Assembly: GCA_963803165.1 (NCBI GenBank)
Contig: CAWDLK010000004.1
Location: forward strand, 62,001 to 126,000
Source: Changshengia sp963803165
GTDB lineage: Bacteria; Chloroflexota; Dormibacteria; Aeolococcales; Aeolococcaceae
DNA length: 64,000 bases
Direction of reading: 5' to 3'
Made by a program: the position numbers and the translations under genes. Shown in pieces: positions 37,356 through 45,053 of the stretch (positions within the stretch are counted from its first letter, which is position 1; each line of letters starts with the position of its first letter). The notes under the pieces are model-generated. The model worked only from the letters and a program-made list of their open reading frames with translations, had not been told where the DNA came from and did no database searches.

Positions 37356-38597
37356 TCAGCCGGCGTGGGCCACCGGCCGGGTGAAGTTCCCGTGCGCCAC
37401 CCCCGGCAGGCGCTCCCGCACCGTGGCCATGGCGGCGGCCATGCCGATGCCCTCCTCCATCGGGGGCAGCAGCTCGATGAGCCAGTCGTGGTCGACGTTG
37501 AGGCTGCGCCACTGGATCTGGTCGACCCCCATCTCGGAACAGGCGACGACGGTGGCGTCCAGCTCCGCGGGCGTGTCGGTGACCCCGGGGAAGGCCAGCA
37601 GGTTGAGGCAGACCTGGCCACCGGCCCGCTTCACGATGCGCCCGCACTCGATCACCTCCTCGAGGCCGTAGCCGACCGGACGGTAGTAGGCCCGGAAGAC
37701 GGGGTCGGTGAAGGAGATGGCGCTGATCCGGACGCTGTCGCAGCCGGCCGCGACCATGCGCTCCAGGACCCGGGGGCGGCTCCCGTTGGTGTTGACGTGG
37801 ATGGTCGCCGACGGATGGCGCGCGCGGATCGCCGCGGTGGCCTCGACCACGGCGCGGCTGCGGGTCAGGGCCTCGCCCTCGCAGCCCTGTCCGAAGGAGA
37901 CGATCGCCGCCTCCTCCCCGCCCAGGAAGTGACCGGCCAGGCCGGCGAGCTCGGCGGCCGTCGGCGCGAATCGCATCCGCTCCTGGGGCGAGGGGACGGC
38001 ACCGTCACTCTGGAGGGAGATGCAGCCGAGACAGTCGGCATTGCAGGCGGGCGAGGCCGGCAGAGCCCCCTCGTAGCGCCGGAGAAAGGTGTTCTGAGCC
38101 GTGTAGCACCGGTATTCGAGGGCACAGCGGGCGAGGTGCTCGACCAGGCGGTTGCCGGGGAGGGCGCCGCGGGCGGCGGCCACCGCTGCCGCCAGGCCGT
38201 GGGTCCCGTGGCGACGAGGCTGCCACCACTCGAACGAGTTGGTCGGCAGCGCCGCCACCAGCAGCTCGCCGTCCATCTCGGCGACCGCGGTGTAGCCGAA
38301 GAGGGGCAGCCGGGCGCTGCCGGGGAGGGGCCGGGACGCCGGCAGCAGCGTCCGGAGATGCCCGACGGGCAGGATGGCGGCCACCGGCACCCAGCGCTCG
38401 TCGAGCTCGACCGCCCTCCCGGCGGCGTCGAGACCGAGGGCGTGGCGTCCGGGGAGATGGGCGATGGTGGCGCCCTCGGGCAGCGGGATCAGGGCCTCCT
38501 CGGCGAGCGGAACCAGGTTGCGGCCGGACCTGGCCGCGGGCCGGAGGCCGTCGCGGACCTGGACCGAGCCGTCGGGACGGGCGACGCAGAGACGCAT
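37356..38597 (-). CDS. Radical SAM protein of unknown specificity
   Basis: A 413-residue protein. The cluster motif CNADCLGC (C-x3-C-x2-C, near residue 205) marks a radical S-adenosylmethionine enzyme; downstream are GQGCEGE, IHVNTNGSRP and VRISAISFTDP strands of the partial barrel. About 200 residues precede the cluster, beginning MRLCVARPDG and including a Gly/Leu/Pro-rich beta region and a Cys-containing stretch CALEYRCYTAQNTFLRR; I do not recognise this domain. The start is ATG 38597 (ATG 38606 also possible). It is divergent from the esterase gene. No substrate peptide or partner enzyme is obvious nearby. Confidence 0.8.
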   Translation of the reverse strand: MRLCVARPDGSVQVRDGLRPAARSGRNLVPLAEEALIPLPEGATIAHLPGRHALGLDAAGRAVELDERWVPVAAILPVGHLRTLLPASRPLPGSARLPLFGYTAVAEMDGELLVAALPTNSFEWWQPRRHGTHGLAAAVAAARGALPGNRLVEHLARCALEYRCYTAQNTFLRRYEGALPASPACNADCLGCISLQSDGAVPSPQERMRFAPTAAELAGLAGHFLGGEEAAIVSFGQGCEGEALTRSRAVVEATAAIRARHPSATIHVNTNGSRPRVLERMVAAGCDSVRISAISFTDPVFRAYYRPVGYGLEEVIECGRIVKRAGGQVCLNLLAFPGVTDTPAELDATVVACSEMGVDQIQWRSLNVDHDWLIELLPPMEEGIGMAAAMATVRERLPGVAHGNFTRPVAHAG

Positions 38598-38777
38598 GGC
38601 TCCCATTGTGTGGGGAGCGGCTCCTCCGGAGCGGGAGGGGGCCCGTATACGACGGGGCACGGGCATGACAGTCGGCTCACAATCCGCTCTTAATGCCCCG
38701 GCGCCACGACCCCTCCCTCCTCCGGGTAACGTAACGCTCGCCTCGCGTCGCGCGTATACCTGTGCGACGACCGGGGA

Positions 38778-40424
38778 ATGGCCAGACACCAATCCGGCAC
38801 AGAGGGTCAGGGACCAGAGCGGCCGATGCGCCTCCACCTCACGTCCACCGACCTGCCGCGCCGTGCCGCCGGGCATGCCGCGGCGCTGGCGGGACGCGTC
38901 CTCGAGGCGCCTCTCGGCGGCCTGCGGCACGCCGGGCAGGTGGTGCTCCGGCCGGGCGGACGGCACCTCGGCATCGTCGTCGCCGTAGCCACCGCCGGGC
39001 TGTGCGGCCTGCTGAGCTGGCTGCTCGGGTCGGGCCTGCAGCAGTGGTTCGTCGCCGAGGGCATGGACGACGAACGCGCCTACCTGCTTGGCGCGATGGT
39101 GCTGGTGCTGCTGGCGACGGCGATCGCCGGGGCCGCGTCGCGCCGGCCCGGGGCGACGCGTCTCGGCGGCCTGGCCGGCTTCACGGGGATCCAGATCGTC
39201 CCCTTCCTCCTCCGGGCGGCGGGCGAGCCGGTCACCCCGGGGCTCCGCTACACGCAGGACATCCTCGGCTGGATCCTCCAGCCCCTCGGCATGCTCCTGC
39301 TCGGGCTCATCTGCGTGATCGTGGGAGCCGCCCTCGGAGTCGGCCTCGCCCGCGACGCGGCCCGGGTGCCGGCCCTGCTCCGGCGGCGCTGGGTCTGGCT
39401 GGCGATCCCGGTCGCCCTCGCCCTGATCGTCGCGGCGTCGGCCGCCGCGGTCACCGCCCTCCAGGACGGCCCGTTCGCCGCGCTCCGCGACTACACCGTG
39501 GCCACCGCCTCCCACACGCCGGCGGCCCGCGCGACGTCCGCGGTGGGTCCGACCCCGGTGCCGGTGGAGTCCGCGCCCCCGACCCCGAACATCGGCCTGC
39601 TGCGCCAGCTCCCGGGGTACGTCGAACCTCTCACCGTCTCGGGACGCGCCGTCGACGTCTACGTCCCCGGCATCTACGGCGCCGACACCGCGCTCTCGTT
39701 CCCGGTCATCTACCTGCTCCACGGTACGCCGGGGTCCCAGGTCGATTGGCTCAACGGCGCCCAGCTCCAGGGGGTGCTCGACCAGCTGATCGCGAGCGGC
39801 ACCATCCCCCCGATGATCGTGGTGCTGCCCAACGGCGATGAGCAGGGGACCAGCGACCCGGAGTGGGGGAACACCGTGCACGGGAGCATCGAGACCTGGC
39901 TCGTCCAGCAGGTCGTCCCCACGATCGACTTCGACTACCGCACCCTGGGCGCCCGATGCCGGGGCATCGCCGGGTACAGCAGCGGGGGCTTCGGGGCGGT
40001 CAACCTGGCGATCCGGAATCCCACCGTCTTCAGCTGGGCGGGCAGCTACTCCGGGTACTTCGTGGGCCCCTCGGCCGCCTTCGGGTCGGCGTGGAGGGCC
40101 AACAGCCCTCTCTACACGGCCTCCAAGGTGGCGGTCTCGAACCGGATCCCCCTCTACCTGGGGGCCGGATCCACGGACACCACCTTCCGCCCGGACACCA
40201 CGCAGTTCGCGGCCACCCTCTCCGCCATGGGCTGGACCGACTACGACCTCCAGACGGTGCCGGGCGGGCATGGTTGGGTGGCCTGGCAGGAGGAGCTGGT
40301 GAGCAGCCTCACCTGGGTCTCCACGCTCTGGGGCCCGACACCGTGGGTGGTGCCGGTCACCCAGCCCGCGGGCACGCCCTCGCCCGCACCGGCCACGAGC
40401 CCCTCGCCGGTGGGGATCGGCTGA
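38778..40424 (+). CDS. Membrane-anchored esterase-family protein (esterase D / antigen 85-like alpha-beta hydrolase)
   Basis: 548 residues. The first 240 contain about four transmembrane segments (IVVAVATAGLCGLLSWLL, LLGAMVLVLLATAIAG and others), followed by a Pro/Thr linker and an extracytoplasmic alpha/beta hydrolase domain from about residue 270: PVIYLLHGTPGSQVDWL (oxyanion region), GIAGYSSGGFGAVNLA (nucleophile Ser in GYSSGG) and a late GGHGW (catalytic His). Related proteins include mycolyltransferases and S-formylglutathione hydrolases. The stop overlaps the next gene's ATG (TGATG). TATACC at 38755-38760 is a possible -10. Confidence 0.8.
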   Translation: MARHQSGTEGQGPERPMRLHLTSTDLPRRAAGHAAALAGRVLEAPLGGLRHAGQVVLRPGGRHLGIVVAVATAGLCGLLSWLLGSGLQQWFVAEGMDDERAYLLGAMVLVLLATAIAGAASRRPGATRLGGLAGFTGIQIVPFLLRAAGEPVTPGLRYTQDILGWILQPLGMLLLGLICVIVGAALGVGLARDAARVPALLRRRWVWLAIPVALALIVAASAAAVTALQDGPFAALRDYTVATASHTPAARATSAVGPTPVPVESAPPTPNIGLLRQLPGYVEPLTVSGRAVDVYVPGIYGADTALSFPVIYLLHGTPGSQVDWLNGAQLQGVLDQLIASGTIPPMIVVLPNGDEQGTSDPEWGNTVHGSIETWLVQQVVPTIDFDYRTLGARCRGIAGYSSGGFGAVNLAIRNPTVFSWAGSYSGYFVGPSAAFGSAWRANSPLYTASKVAVSNRIPLYLGAGSTDTTFRPDTTQFAATLSAMGWTDYDLQTVPGGHGWVAWQEELVSSLTWVSTLWGPTPWVVPVTQPAGTPSPAPATSPSPVGIG

Positions 40425-41779
40425 TGCCGGGCTCGCTCGAGGTGGCGACGAGCTGGGGGCGGACCCTCTCCGCCACCGCCGCACAGGCTTCCCCTCACGG
40501 CGGCCTGCTGCTCAGCCTGGGACCGGCGGTCATGGGGCTGGGTCTGGTCGCCGCCTTCGCCGGCTCCGCCCGCCGCTCGCGGCCGGTGGTGGCGGCGGCC
40601 GCGCTGGCGGTGCTGGCCGGCGCCCTCAACCTGGTCCAGCCGAGGTACCCGCTCGCCCTCCTCCTCGGCCTGGTCCTCCTCGCCGCGGCGGTGGGCTACG
40701 AGGTCGGCGGCGCCCTGGCGACCCGGGCCGCCCTCGGCCCCAGCGAGGGCCCGGGGGAGATGGAGCGGCTCCGCCTCCTCCACGGGCGCACCCACATCTC
40801 CTGCTTCGCCGGTGACGCCGCCAAGAGCGGGCTGCGCATCCGGGGTGGATTCATCGGCTACCAGGTGCGCTGGGGCGTGGCCGTGGCGGTGGGCGACCCG
40901 GTGACCTCCGCCAGCCTCCAGCAGCGGGCGGTCGACGCCTACATCGAGCTCTGCTCGGGCCGACGCTGGGTGCCCTGCTTCTTCCAGACCGACGCCGAGC
41001 TCCGCTCCTCGTACCGGCGCTCCGGCTTTCGCATGCTCAAGTTCGGCGAGGAGGCGGTGGTGGAGCTCGGCCGCTTCGACCTCGACTCGCCGGCGAGGGC
41101 CGACGCCCGCCACGAGCTGGCCCGAGCGCGACGAGCGGGCCTGGAGGCGGTCACGGTGTGGGAGCCGCAGACCCCCGACGGGTTGTGGTCACAGCTCGAG
41201 GAGGTGTCGCGGGACTGGCTGATGGTGCGCGGCGGGCGCGAGATGGGCTTCTCCCTCGGACGCCTGCGCGAGGCGGTGGACACCACCACCCGGTACACGA
41301 TCGCGCGCGACGGGGGCGGGCGCGTGCACGCCTTCTGCTCCTGGATCCGGATGGGCGGCGACGGGATCGCCCTCGACCTCATCCGCCGCCGGCCCGACGC
41401 GGCCGCCGGCGCCGTCGACCTCTGCATCGTGACCGCCATCGACCGCGCCCGGAGTGACGGGGTGGCGCTCCTCTCGCTCGGCTCGGTGCCGTTCCGCGAG
41501 GGCCTCGGCGACGCGCCGGACGGGCGGCTCGCCCGCGCGACCCGGGCCCACCTCTACCAGAACGGCCTCAGGGGGTACAGCTACCGGGGGCTCTCCCACT
41601 TCAAGGCCAAGTACGCCACCCGCTGGGAGAGCCGAGACGTCGCGGTGCCGCGAGGTCCCAGCGGCCTGCTGGCCCTGGCGGCTCTGATCCGCCTGCACAG
41701 CGGGACCGCGCCGGCCCCGGCCAGCCCGGCCCCACCCAACCCCGTCCCCATCGGGCTGGAGACCGCGCCGCTCCCCTGA
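40424..41779 (+). CDS. DUF2156 (lysylphosphatidylglycerol synthase C-terminal domain) protein
   Basis: 451 residues. About three N-terminal membrane helices (residues 20-105) are followed by the GNAT-like DUF2156 domain as in MprF and mycobacterial LysX: GFIGYQVRWGVAVAVGDPV, FFQTDAELRSSYRRSGFRMLKFGEEAVVEL, KARRAGLE-like basic stretch, and LSLGSVPF. Full MprF proteins have 8-14 helices and a flippase domain, missing here. Predicted activity is aminoacyl transfer from tRNA to a membrane lipid or other amine acceptor. Translationally coupled to the esterase gene. Ends in a Pro/Ala tail. Confidence 0.82.
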   Translation: MPGSLEVATSWGRTLSATAAQASPHGGLLLSLGPAVMGLGLVAAFAGSARRSRPVVAAAALAVLAGALNLVQPRYPLALLLGLVLLAAAVGYEVGGALATRAALGPSEGPGEMERLRLLHGRTHISCFAGDAAKSGLRIRGGFIGYQVRWGVAVAVGDPVTSASLQQRAVDAYIELCSGRRWVPCFFQTDAELRSSYRRSGFRMLKFGEEAVVELGRFDLDSPARADARHELARARRAGLEAVTVWEPQTPDGLWSQLEEVSRDWLMVRGGREMGFSLGRLREAVDTTTRYTIARDGGGRVHAFCSWIRMGGDGIALDLIRRRPDAAAGAVDLCIVTAIDRARSDGVALLSLGSVPFREGLGDAPDGRLARATRAHLYQNGLRGYSYRGLSHFKAKYATRWESRDVAVPRGPSGLLALAALIRLHSGTAPAPASPAPPNPVPIGLETAPLP

Positions 41780-41790
41780 GGGGGGCGGGC

Positions 41791-42345
41791 TCAGGCGCCC
41801 GGCCCCTCGCTGCGCACCTTCTCCACCTGGGTGAGGGCCGCGCGCAGGCTGTCGATCCACTCCCCCTGGTGGCGGGCCACCAGCCGGACGCACCAGGCGA
41901 GAGCCTCGCTCCGGCTCCGGGCCACGCCGGCCTCGATCAGGGTGTCGAGGACGCGCCGGTCGGCCAGCCGCAGCCGGGTCATCACCGGGACGCCGAGGGT
42001 GGTGAAGTGCTGGGTGACGTCGCCACAGCGCGCCCCCCACGAGACGGTGCGGCCGAAGAGGCGCTCGGCGTCGCGGGCGACCGCGATGCGCGCCTCCTTG
42101 GTCTCGGCACGGAAGCGCTCGATGCGAGCCGACCGCGCCGTGGCGCGAGCGGAGTCGCCGGCGTCGGCGCCCAGATCGACATCGGGGATCTCGCCGACGA
42201 CGAGGATCTCGTCGCGGTCGCCGGTGATGGCGGGCGGCCCGGCGAAGAGGCCCTCGGGAAGGCGCCCGGCGAACCAGCCGGCGAGCTCCTCGTCGGTGAG
42301 GGTGGGTGCGGGTGTGGCGTCGAGGTGGTGGTTCTGGAATCTCAT
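41791..42345 (-). CDS. Unknown protein with a ribbon-helix-helix-like C-terminal segment
   Basis: 184 residues, not recognised. The N-terminal third is acidic (TLTDEELAGWFAGRLPEGLF); the middle is charged (RIERFRAETKEARIAVARDAERLFG) and has Cys; the last 60 residues, VMTRLRLADRRVLDTLIEAGVARSRSEALAWCVRLVARHQ, resemble a ribbon-helix-helix DNA-binding fold. It has the clearest promoter in the window directly at its start. Convergent with the DUF2156 gene, 11 bases apart. An antitoxin-like or regulatory role is a guess. Confidence 0.65.
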   Translation of the reverse strand: MRFQNHHLDATPAPTLTDEELAGWFAGRLPEGLFAGPPAITGDRDEILVVGEIPDVDLGADAGDSARATARSARIERFRAETKEARIAVARDAERLFGRTVSWGARCGDVTQHFTTLGVPVMTRLRLADRRVLDTLIEAGVARSRSEALAWCVRLVARHQGEWIDSLRAALTQVEKVRSEGPGA

Positions 42346-42353
42346 GAATTACA

Positions 42354-42381
42354 AGATTACACAGCAAACTCAGAAAGTCAA
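42354..42381 (-). promoter_or_regulatory. Strong sigma-70-type promoter abutting the start codon of the 41791-42345 gene
   Basis: Minus strand: TTGACT (42376-42381), 16-base spacer, TAATCT (42354-42359), then 8 bases to the ATG. The hexamers are close to consensus and the surrounding 40 bases are AT-rich in an otherwise GC-rich region. Transcription would begin at or next to the ATG, giving a leaderless mRNA. The -35 overlaps the end of the upstream alarmone hydrolase gene. Confidence 0.6.
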
Positions 42382-42986
42382 GCCTGCGGGTCCGGTCGAT
42401 GGCGGTGCCGGAGGTCCGGATCGGCGGCCTCCAACGCGGCGCGGAGGAGCGGAGCGGCCACCGGATCGACGGCCAGCGGCATCCCTTTGCCGAGGATCTC
42501 CCGGCGCGTGCGGCGAACGTAGCGTCGGGTCAGCGCCGGATCCCCCCGCGCCACCACGTCGCGGAGGTTGGAGAGGCGGTCGGCCGCCTTGAGCAGGGTG
42601 GCCTCGGGCTCCTTCCAGATCTCGCGGTAGTGGGCGCGCCGGGCGCGGCCGCTCATCACCGGTTGAGGGTCGGTGAGCAGGGCGACCAGCTCGCGGGTCC
42701 GGGCCGGGAAGCGGCCCAGGTCGCCGACCGTGAGCGGGGAGTCCTCGACGGCGTCATGCAGCAGCGCGGCGGCGAGGACCGCGGGATCGGTGACCCCCAG
42801 GTCATCGCCGAGGATCAGCGTCACCTCGACCAGGTGGTCGAGGTACGGGGTGCCCTGGCGCCGGATCTGCCCGGCATGGGCGCGCGCGGCGATGGCGTAG
42901 GCCTCGGCGAGCAGGGCGGCGCCGGCCTCCGGGAGGCGCGCCAGCAGTGGCTGGAGGGCGGGGTGCGGGACCGTGCCGGAGGACAC
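42378..42986 (-). CDS. HD-domain small alarmone hydrolase-like protein
   Basis: 202 residues from the GTG at 42986 (ATG 42998 is the alternative). It contains one RelA/SpoT-type HD domain and no synthetase domain: HAGQIRRQGTPYLDH, LLHDAVEDSPLT with the His-Asp and Glu-Asp pairs of (p)ppGpp hydrolases, and KAADRLSNLRDV. MESH1-type small alarmone hydrolases have this layout. A -10-like TATGTT (42994-42999) sits 7 bases before the GTG, which supports that start. Divergent from the next gene. Activity on (p)ppGpp is inferred from motifs only. Confidence 0.78.
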   Translation of the reverse strand: MSSGTVPHPALQPLLARLPEAGAALLAEAYAIAARAHAGQIRRQGTPYLDHLVEVTLILGDDLGVTDPAVLAAALLHDAVEDSPLTVGDLGRFPARTRELVALLTDPQPVMSGRARRAHYREIWKEPEATLLKAADRLSNLRDVVARGDPALTRRYVRRTRREILGKGMPLAVDPVAAPLLRAALEAADPDLRHRHRPDPQA

Positions 42987-42993
42987 CCCGAGG

Positions 42994-43003
42994 AACATAC
43001 AGT
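42994..43003. promoter_or_regulatory. Overlapping divergent -10-like elements
   Basis: AACATACAGT contains TATGTT on the minus strand (42994-42999, toward the hydrolase) and TACAGT on the plus strand (42998-43003, toward the membrane protein), overlapping by two bases. This could be a bidirectional promoter core. Confidence 0.35.
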
Positions 43004-43049
43004 GTCGTCTTCCCGGCCGACGCCCGGCCGCCCCCGAGGAGGTCACGCG

Positions 43050-43826
43050 ATCAGCTCCGGAGCTCTCTTCCTGGCGGTGTTCCTGGCCTGCGCGGTCGAG
43101 GCTGCGGAGGCGACCACCATCGTGCTCGCCGCCGGCACCGCCCGCGACTGGCTCTCCGCCGGATACGGGGCGGGCGCGGCCTGCCTGGTGCTGGCCGCCG
43201 CCGCCACCGCCCTGGGCCCGGCGATCACCCGCATCCCCACCGGGGCCCTGCGTCTCGTGGTCGGCGCGCTGCTGCTCCTCTTCGGCATCCGGTGGCTGCG
43301 CAAGGCGGTGCTCCGCGCCGGCGGCGCCGCTGCCCTGCACGACGAGGGGACGATCTACCGGGAGAAGCTCGAGACCGCCCGGCGGGCCGCCTCCCGCCGG
43401 TGGGGGCGGGTGCCCGACGGGTACGGATTCGCCCTCTCCTTCCAGGGGGTGCTCCTCGAGGGGACCGAGGTGGTCTTCATCGTGCTCACCTTCGGCAGCA
43501 ACCAGCACGCCGTCGCGCTGGCCGCGGCCGCGGCGGGAGCGGCGATCCTGGCGGTCGGCCTGGCCGGGTTGGCGGTGCGAGCACCGCTCACCCGGGTGCC
43601 GGAGAACACCCTCAAGTTCGTGGTCGGGGTGATGCTGACCGGCTTCGGCCTGTTCTGGTCGGGCGAGGGAGCGGGGGTGCGCTGGCCCGGCTCGGACGCG
43701 GCGCTGCTGGTGCTGCTGCCCGGGATTGCCCTGGTCGGCCTGGTCCTCGCCGCCGGGCTGCGTCGCGGCGCCCGCGTCGATCCCGCCCCGGCCACGATCT
43801 CGCCTCCCGCCGCGGAGCCGAGCTGA
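43050..43826 (+). CDS. Putative integral membrane protein (COG4280-like)
   Basis: About 258 residues, seven predicted helices arranged as two similar halves: FLACAVEAAEATTIVLAAG and FQGVLLEGTEVVFIVLTFG, each with an acidic residue in a helix (EAAEATT; LEGTEVV), recalling LysE/Gdt1-type ion transporters. Start uncertain: GAGGAGGT (43036-43043) is a near-perfect ribosome-binding site and the codon 6 bases later is ATC (43050), not a standard start; the only upstream in-frame candidate is GTG 43002, which would lie at the -10 element. An ATC start or a base error is possible. Its stop overlaps the next ATG. Confidence 0.7.
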   Translation: MSSGALFLAVFLACAVEAAEATTIVLAAGTARDWLSAGYGAGAACLVLAAAATALGPAITRIPTGALRLVVGALLLLFGIRWLRKAVLRAGGAAALHDEGTIYREKLETARRAASRRWGRVPDGYGFALSFQGVLLEGTEVVFIVLTFGSNQHAVALAAAAAGAAILAVGLAGLAVRAPLTRVPENTLKFVVGVMLTGFGLFWSGEGAGVRWPGSDAALLVLLPGIALVGLVLAAGLRRGARVDPAPATISPPAAEPS

Positions 43827-44032
43827 TGGCACGCCGGCTGCGAGCGCTGGCGTCGGTCGCCCACGACCTGGTGATCGGCGACGACTGGGGCCTGGCCGCG
43901 GGGATGCTCGCCGCCCTGGCGCTCACCGCCGGAATCAGCCGGACCGCGGTGCCCAGCTGGTGGGTCCTCCCCGCCGCCGTCCTCCTGCTGCTGCCCCTCA
44001 GCGTCTGGCGCACGGCGCGGCACCGCGGCTGA
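43826..44032 (+). CDS. Small two-helix membrane protein
   Basis: 68 residues with two hydrophobic helices (LAAGMLAALALTAGI and WWVLPAAVLLLLPLSVW) and basic ends. Its ATG overlaps the stop of the preceding membrane protein (TGATG), so they are co-translated; it is probably an accessory subunit. Convergent with glpX, 7 bases apart. Function unknown. Confidence 0.62.
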   Translation: MARRLRALASVAHDLVIGDDWGLAAGMLAALALTAGISRTAVPSWWVLPAAVLLLLPLSVWRTARHRG

Positions 44033-44039
44033 GCCGCGC

Positions 44040-45053
44040 TCAGACGAGGCGGCCGGCGTCGCGGGAGTCGAGGGCGACGTGGTGCTTGGTCCGGATCTCC
44101 CGCACCGTGCCGCTCTGCGCCCGCATCGCCAGGCTGTGGGTCTCCGCCCACCAGTTGTGGTACTGGACCCCGCGCAGCAGGCCGCCCCCGGTCACCCCGG
44201 TGACGGCGACGGCGACGTCCCGCCCGGGCACCAGGTCGGTGATGCCGAGCTTGGCCTCGGCGTCGAGGCCGGCGGCGCGGAGGGCGGTGGCCTCCTCCTG
44301 GTTGCGAACCCACGGCCGGCACTGCATCTCGCCGCCCAGGCAGCGGAGCGCGCAGGCGGCGAGCACCGCCTCGGCGGTCCCTCCCGAGCCGATCATGACG
44401 TCGATCCCGCTCCCCGGCCACGCCGTCATCAGGGCGGCGGCGATGTCGCCGTCGGAGATCAGCACCACCCGGCCCCCCAGCGAGCGCACCCGTTCCAGCA
44501 GGCTCTGATGGCGGGGACGGTCGAGCAGGATCACGGTGAGGTCCTGGACCTTGACGTCCATCGCGAAGGCGATCCGGCGCAGGTTGTTCTCGGGCGTGTC
44601 GGTGATGTCGATCGCGCCCCGGGCCCCCGGCCCCACTGCCAGCTTGTGCAGGTAGGCGCAGGGGGGCGGCTTGGCGATGCCGCCCGGCTCGGCGGCGGCG
44701 GCGATCGAGAGGGCCTGGGAGAGCCCCTTGGCCACCAGGCTGACCCCGTCGACGGAGTCGATGGCCAGGTCCACCTGGTCGCGACCGACACCCACCCGGC
44801 GCCCCGGGCTGAGGGGATCCGCCACTCCGCCCGCGTCGATGACCACGTGGCCGTCGAAGGGCATGCTGAGGAGGGCCTCGTCCATGGCTCGCTCCCCGAC
44901 GTCGCGGGTGCTCGTCTTGTCACCCCGGCCCAGCCAGCGGCCCACGGCGAGGGCCGCGGCCTCGGTCGCGCGCAGCAGCTCCAGGCCACGGTGGCGGTCA
45001 CGGCTCAGCCGCGCCGGCGAGGCGGCAGGCGTGCGGTGCTCGGCCGCGGTCAG
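44040..45053 (-). CDS. glpX: GlpX-family (class II fructose-1,6-bisphosphatase-like) protein with altered active site
   Basis: 337 residues if it starts at CTG 45053, overlapping the pyrG stop (CTGA) with GGAGG upstream; no ATG, GTG or TTG suits. The fold is clearly GlpX: TEAAALAVGRWLGRGDK, DLAIDSVDGVSLVAKG, LTVILLDRPRH, GSGGTAEAVLAACALRCLGGEMQ, VTGGGLLRGV. But relative to E. coli GlpX, Asp33 is Arg, Glu57 of GEGE is Ala, Asp61 is Ala and Thr90 of the DPxxGT motif is Val; Asp85 and the late Glu remain. It may be inactive or act on another phosphorylated substrate. Following pyrG is unusual. Confidence 0.8.
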   Translation of the reverse strand: MTAAEHRTPAASPARLSRDRHRGLELLRATEAAALAVGRWLGRGDKTSTRDVGERAMDEALLSMPFDGHVVIDAGGVADPLSPGRRVGVGRDQVDLAIDSVDGVSLVAKGLSQALSIAAAAEPGGIAKPPPCAYLHKLAVGPGARGAIDITDTPENNLRRIAFAMDVKVQDLTVILLDRPRHQSLLERVRSLGGRVVLISDGDIAAALMTAWPGSGIDVMIGSGGTAEAVLAACALRCLGGEMQCRPWVRNQEEATALRAAGLDAEAKLGITDLVPGRDVAVAVTGVTGGGLLRGVQYHNWWAETHSLAMRAQSGTVREIRTKHHVALDSRDAGRLV

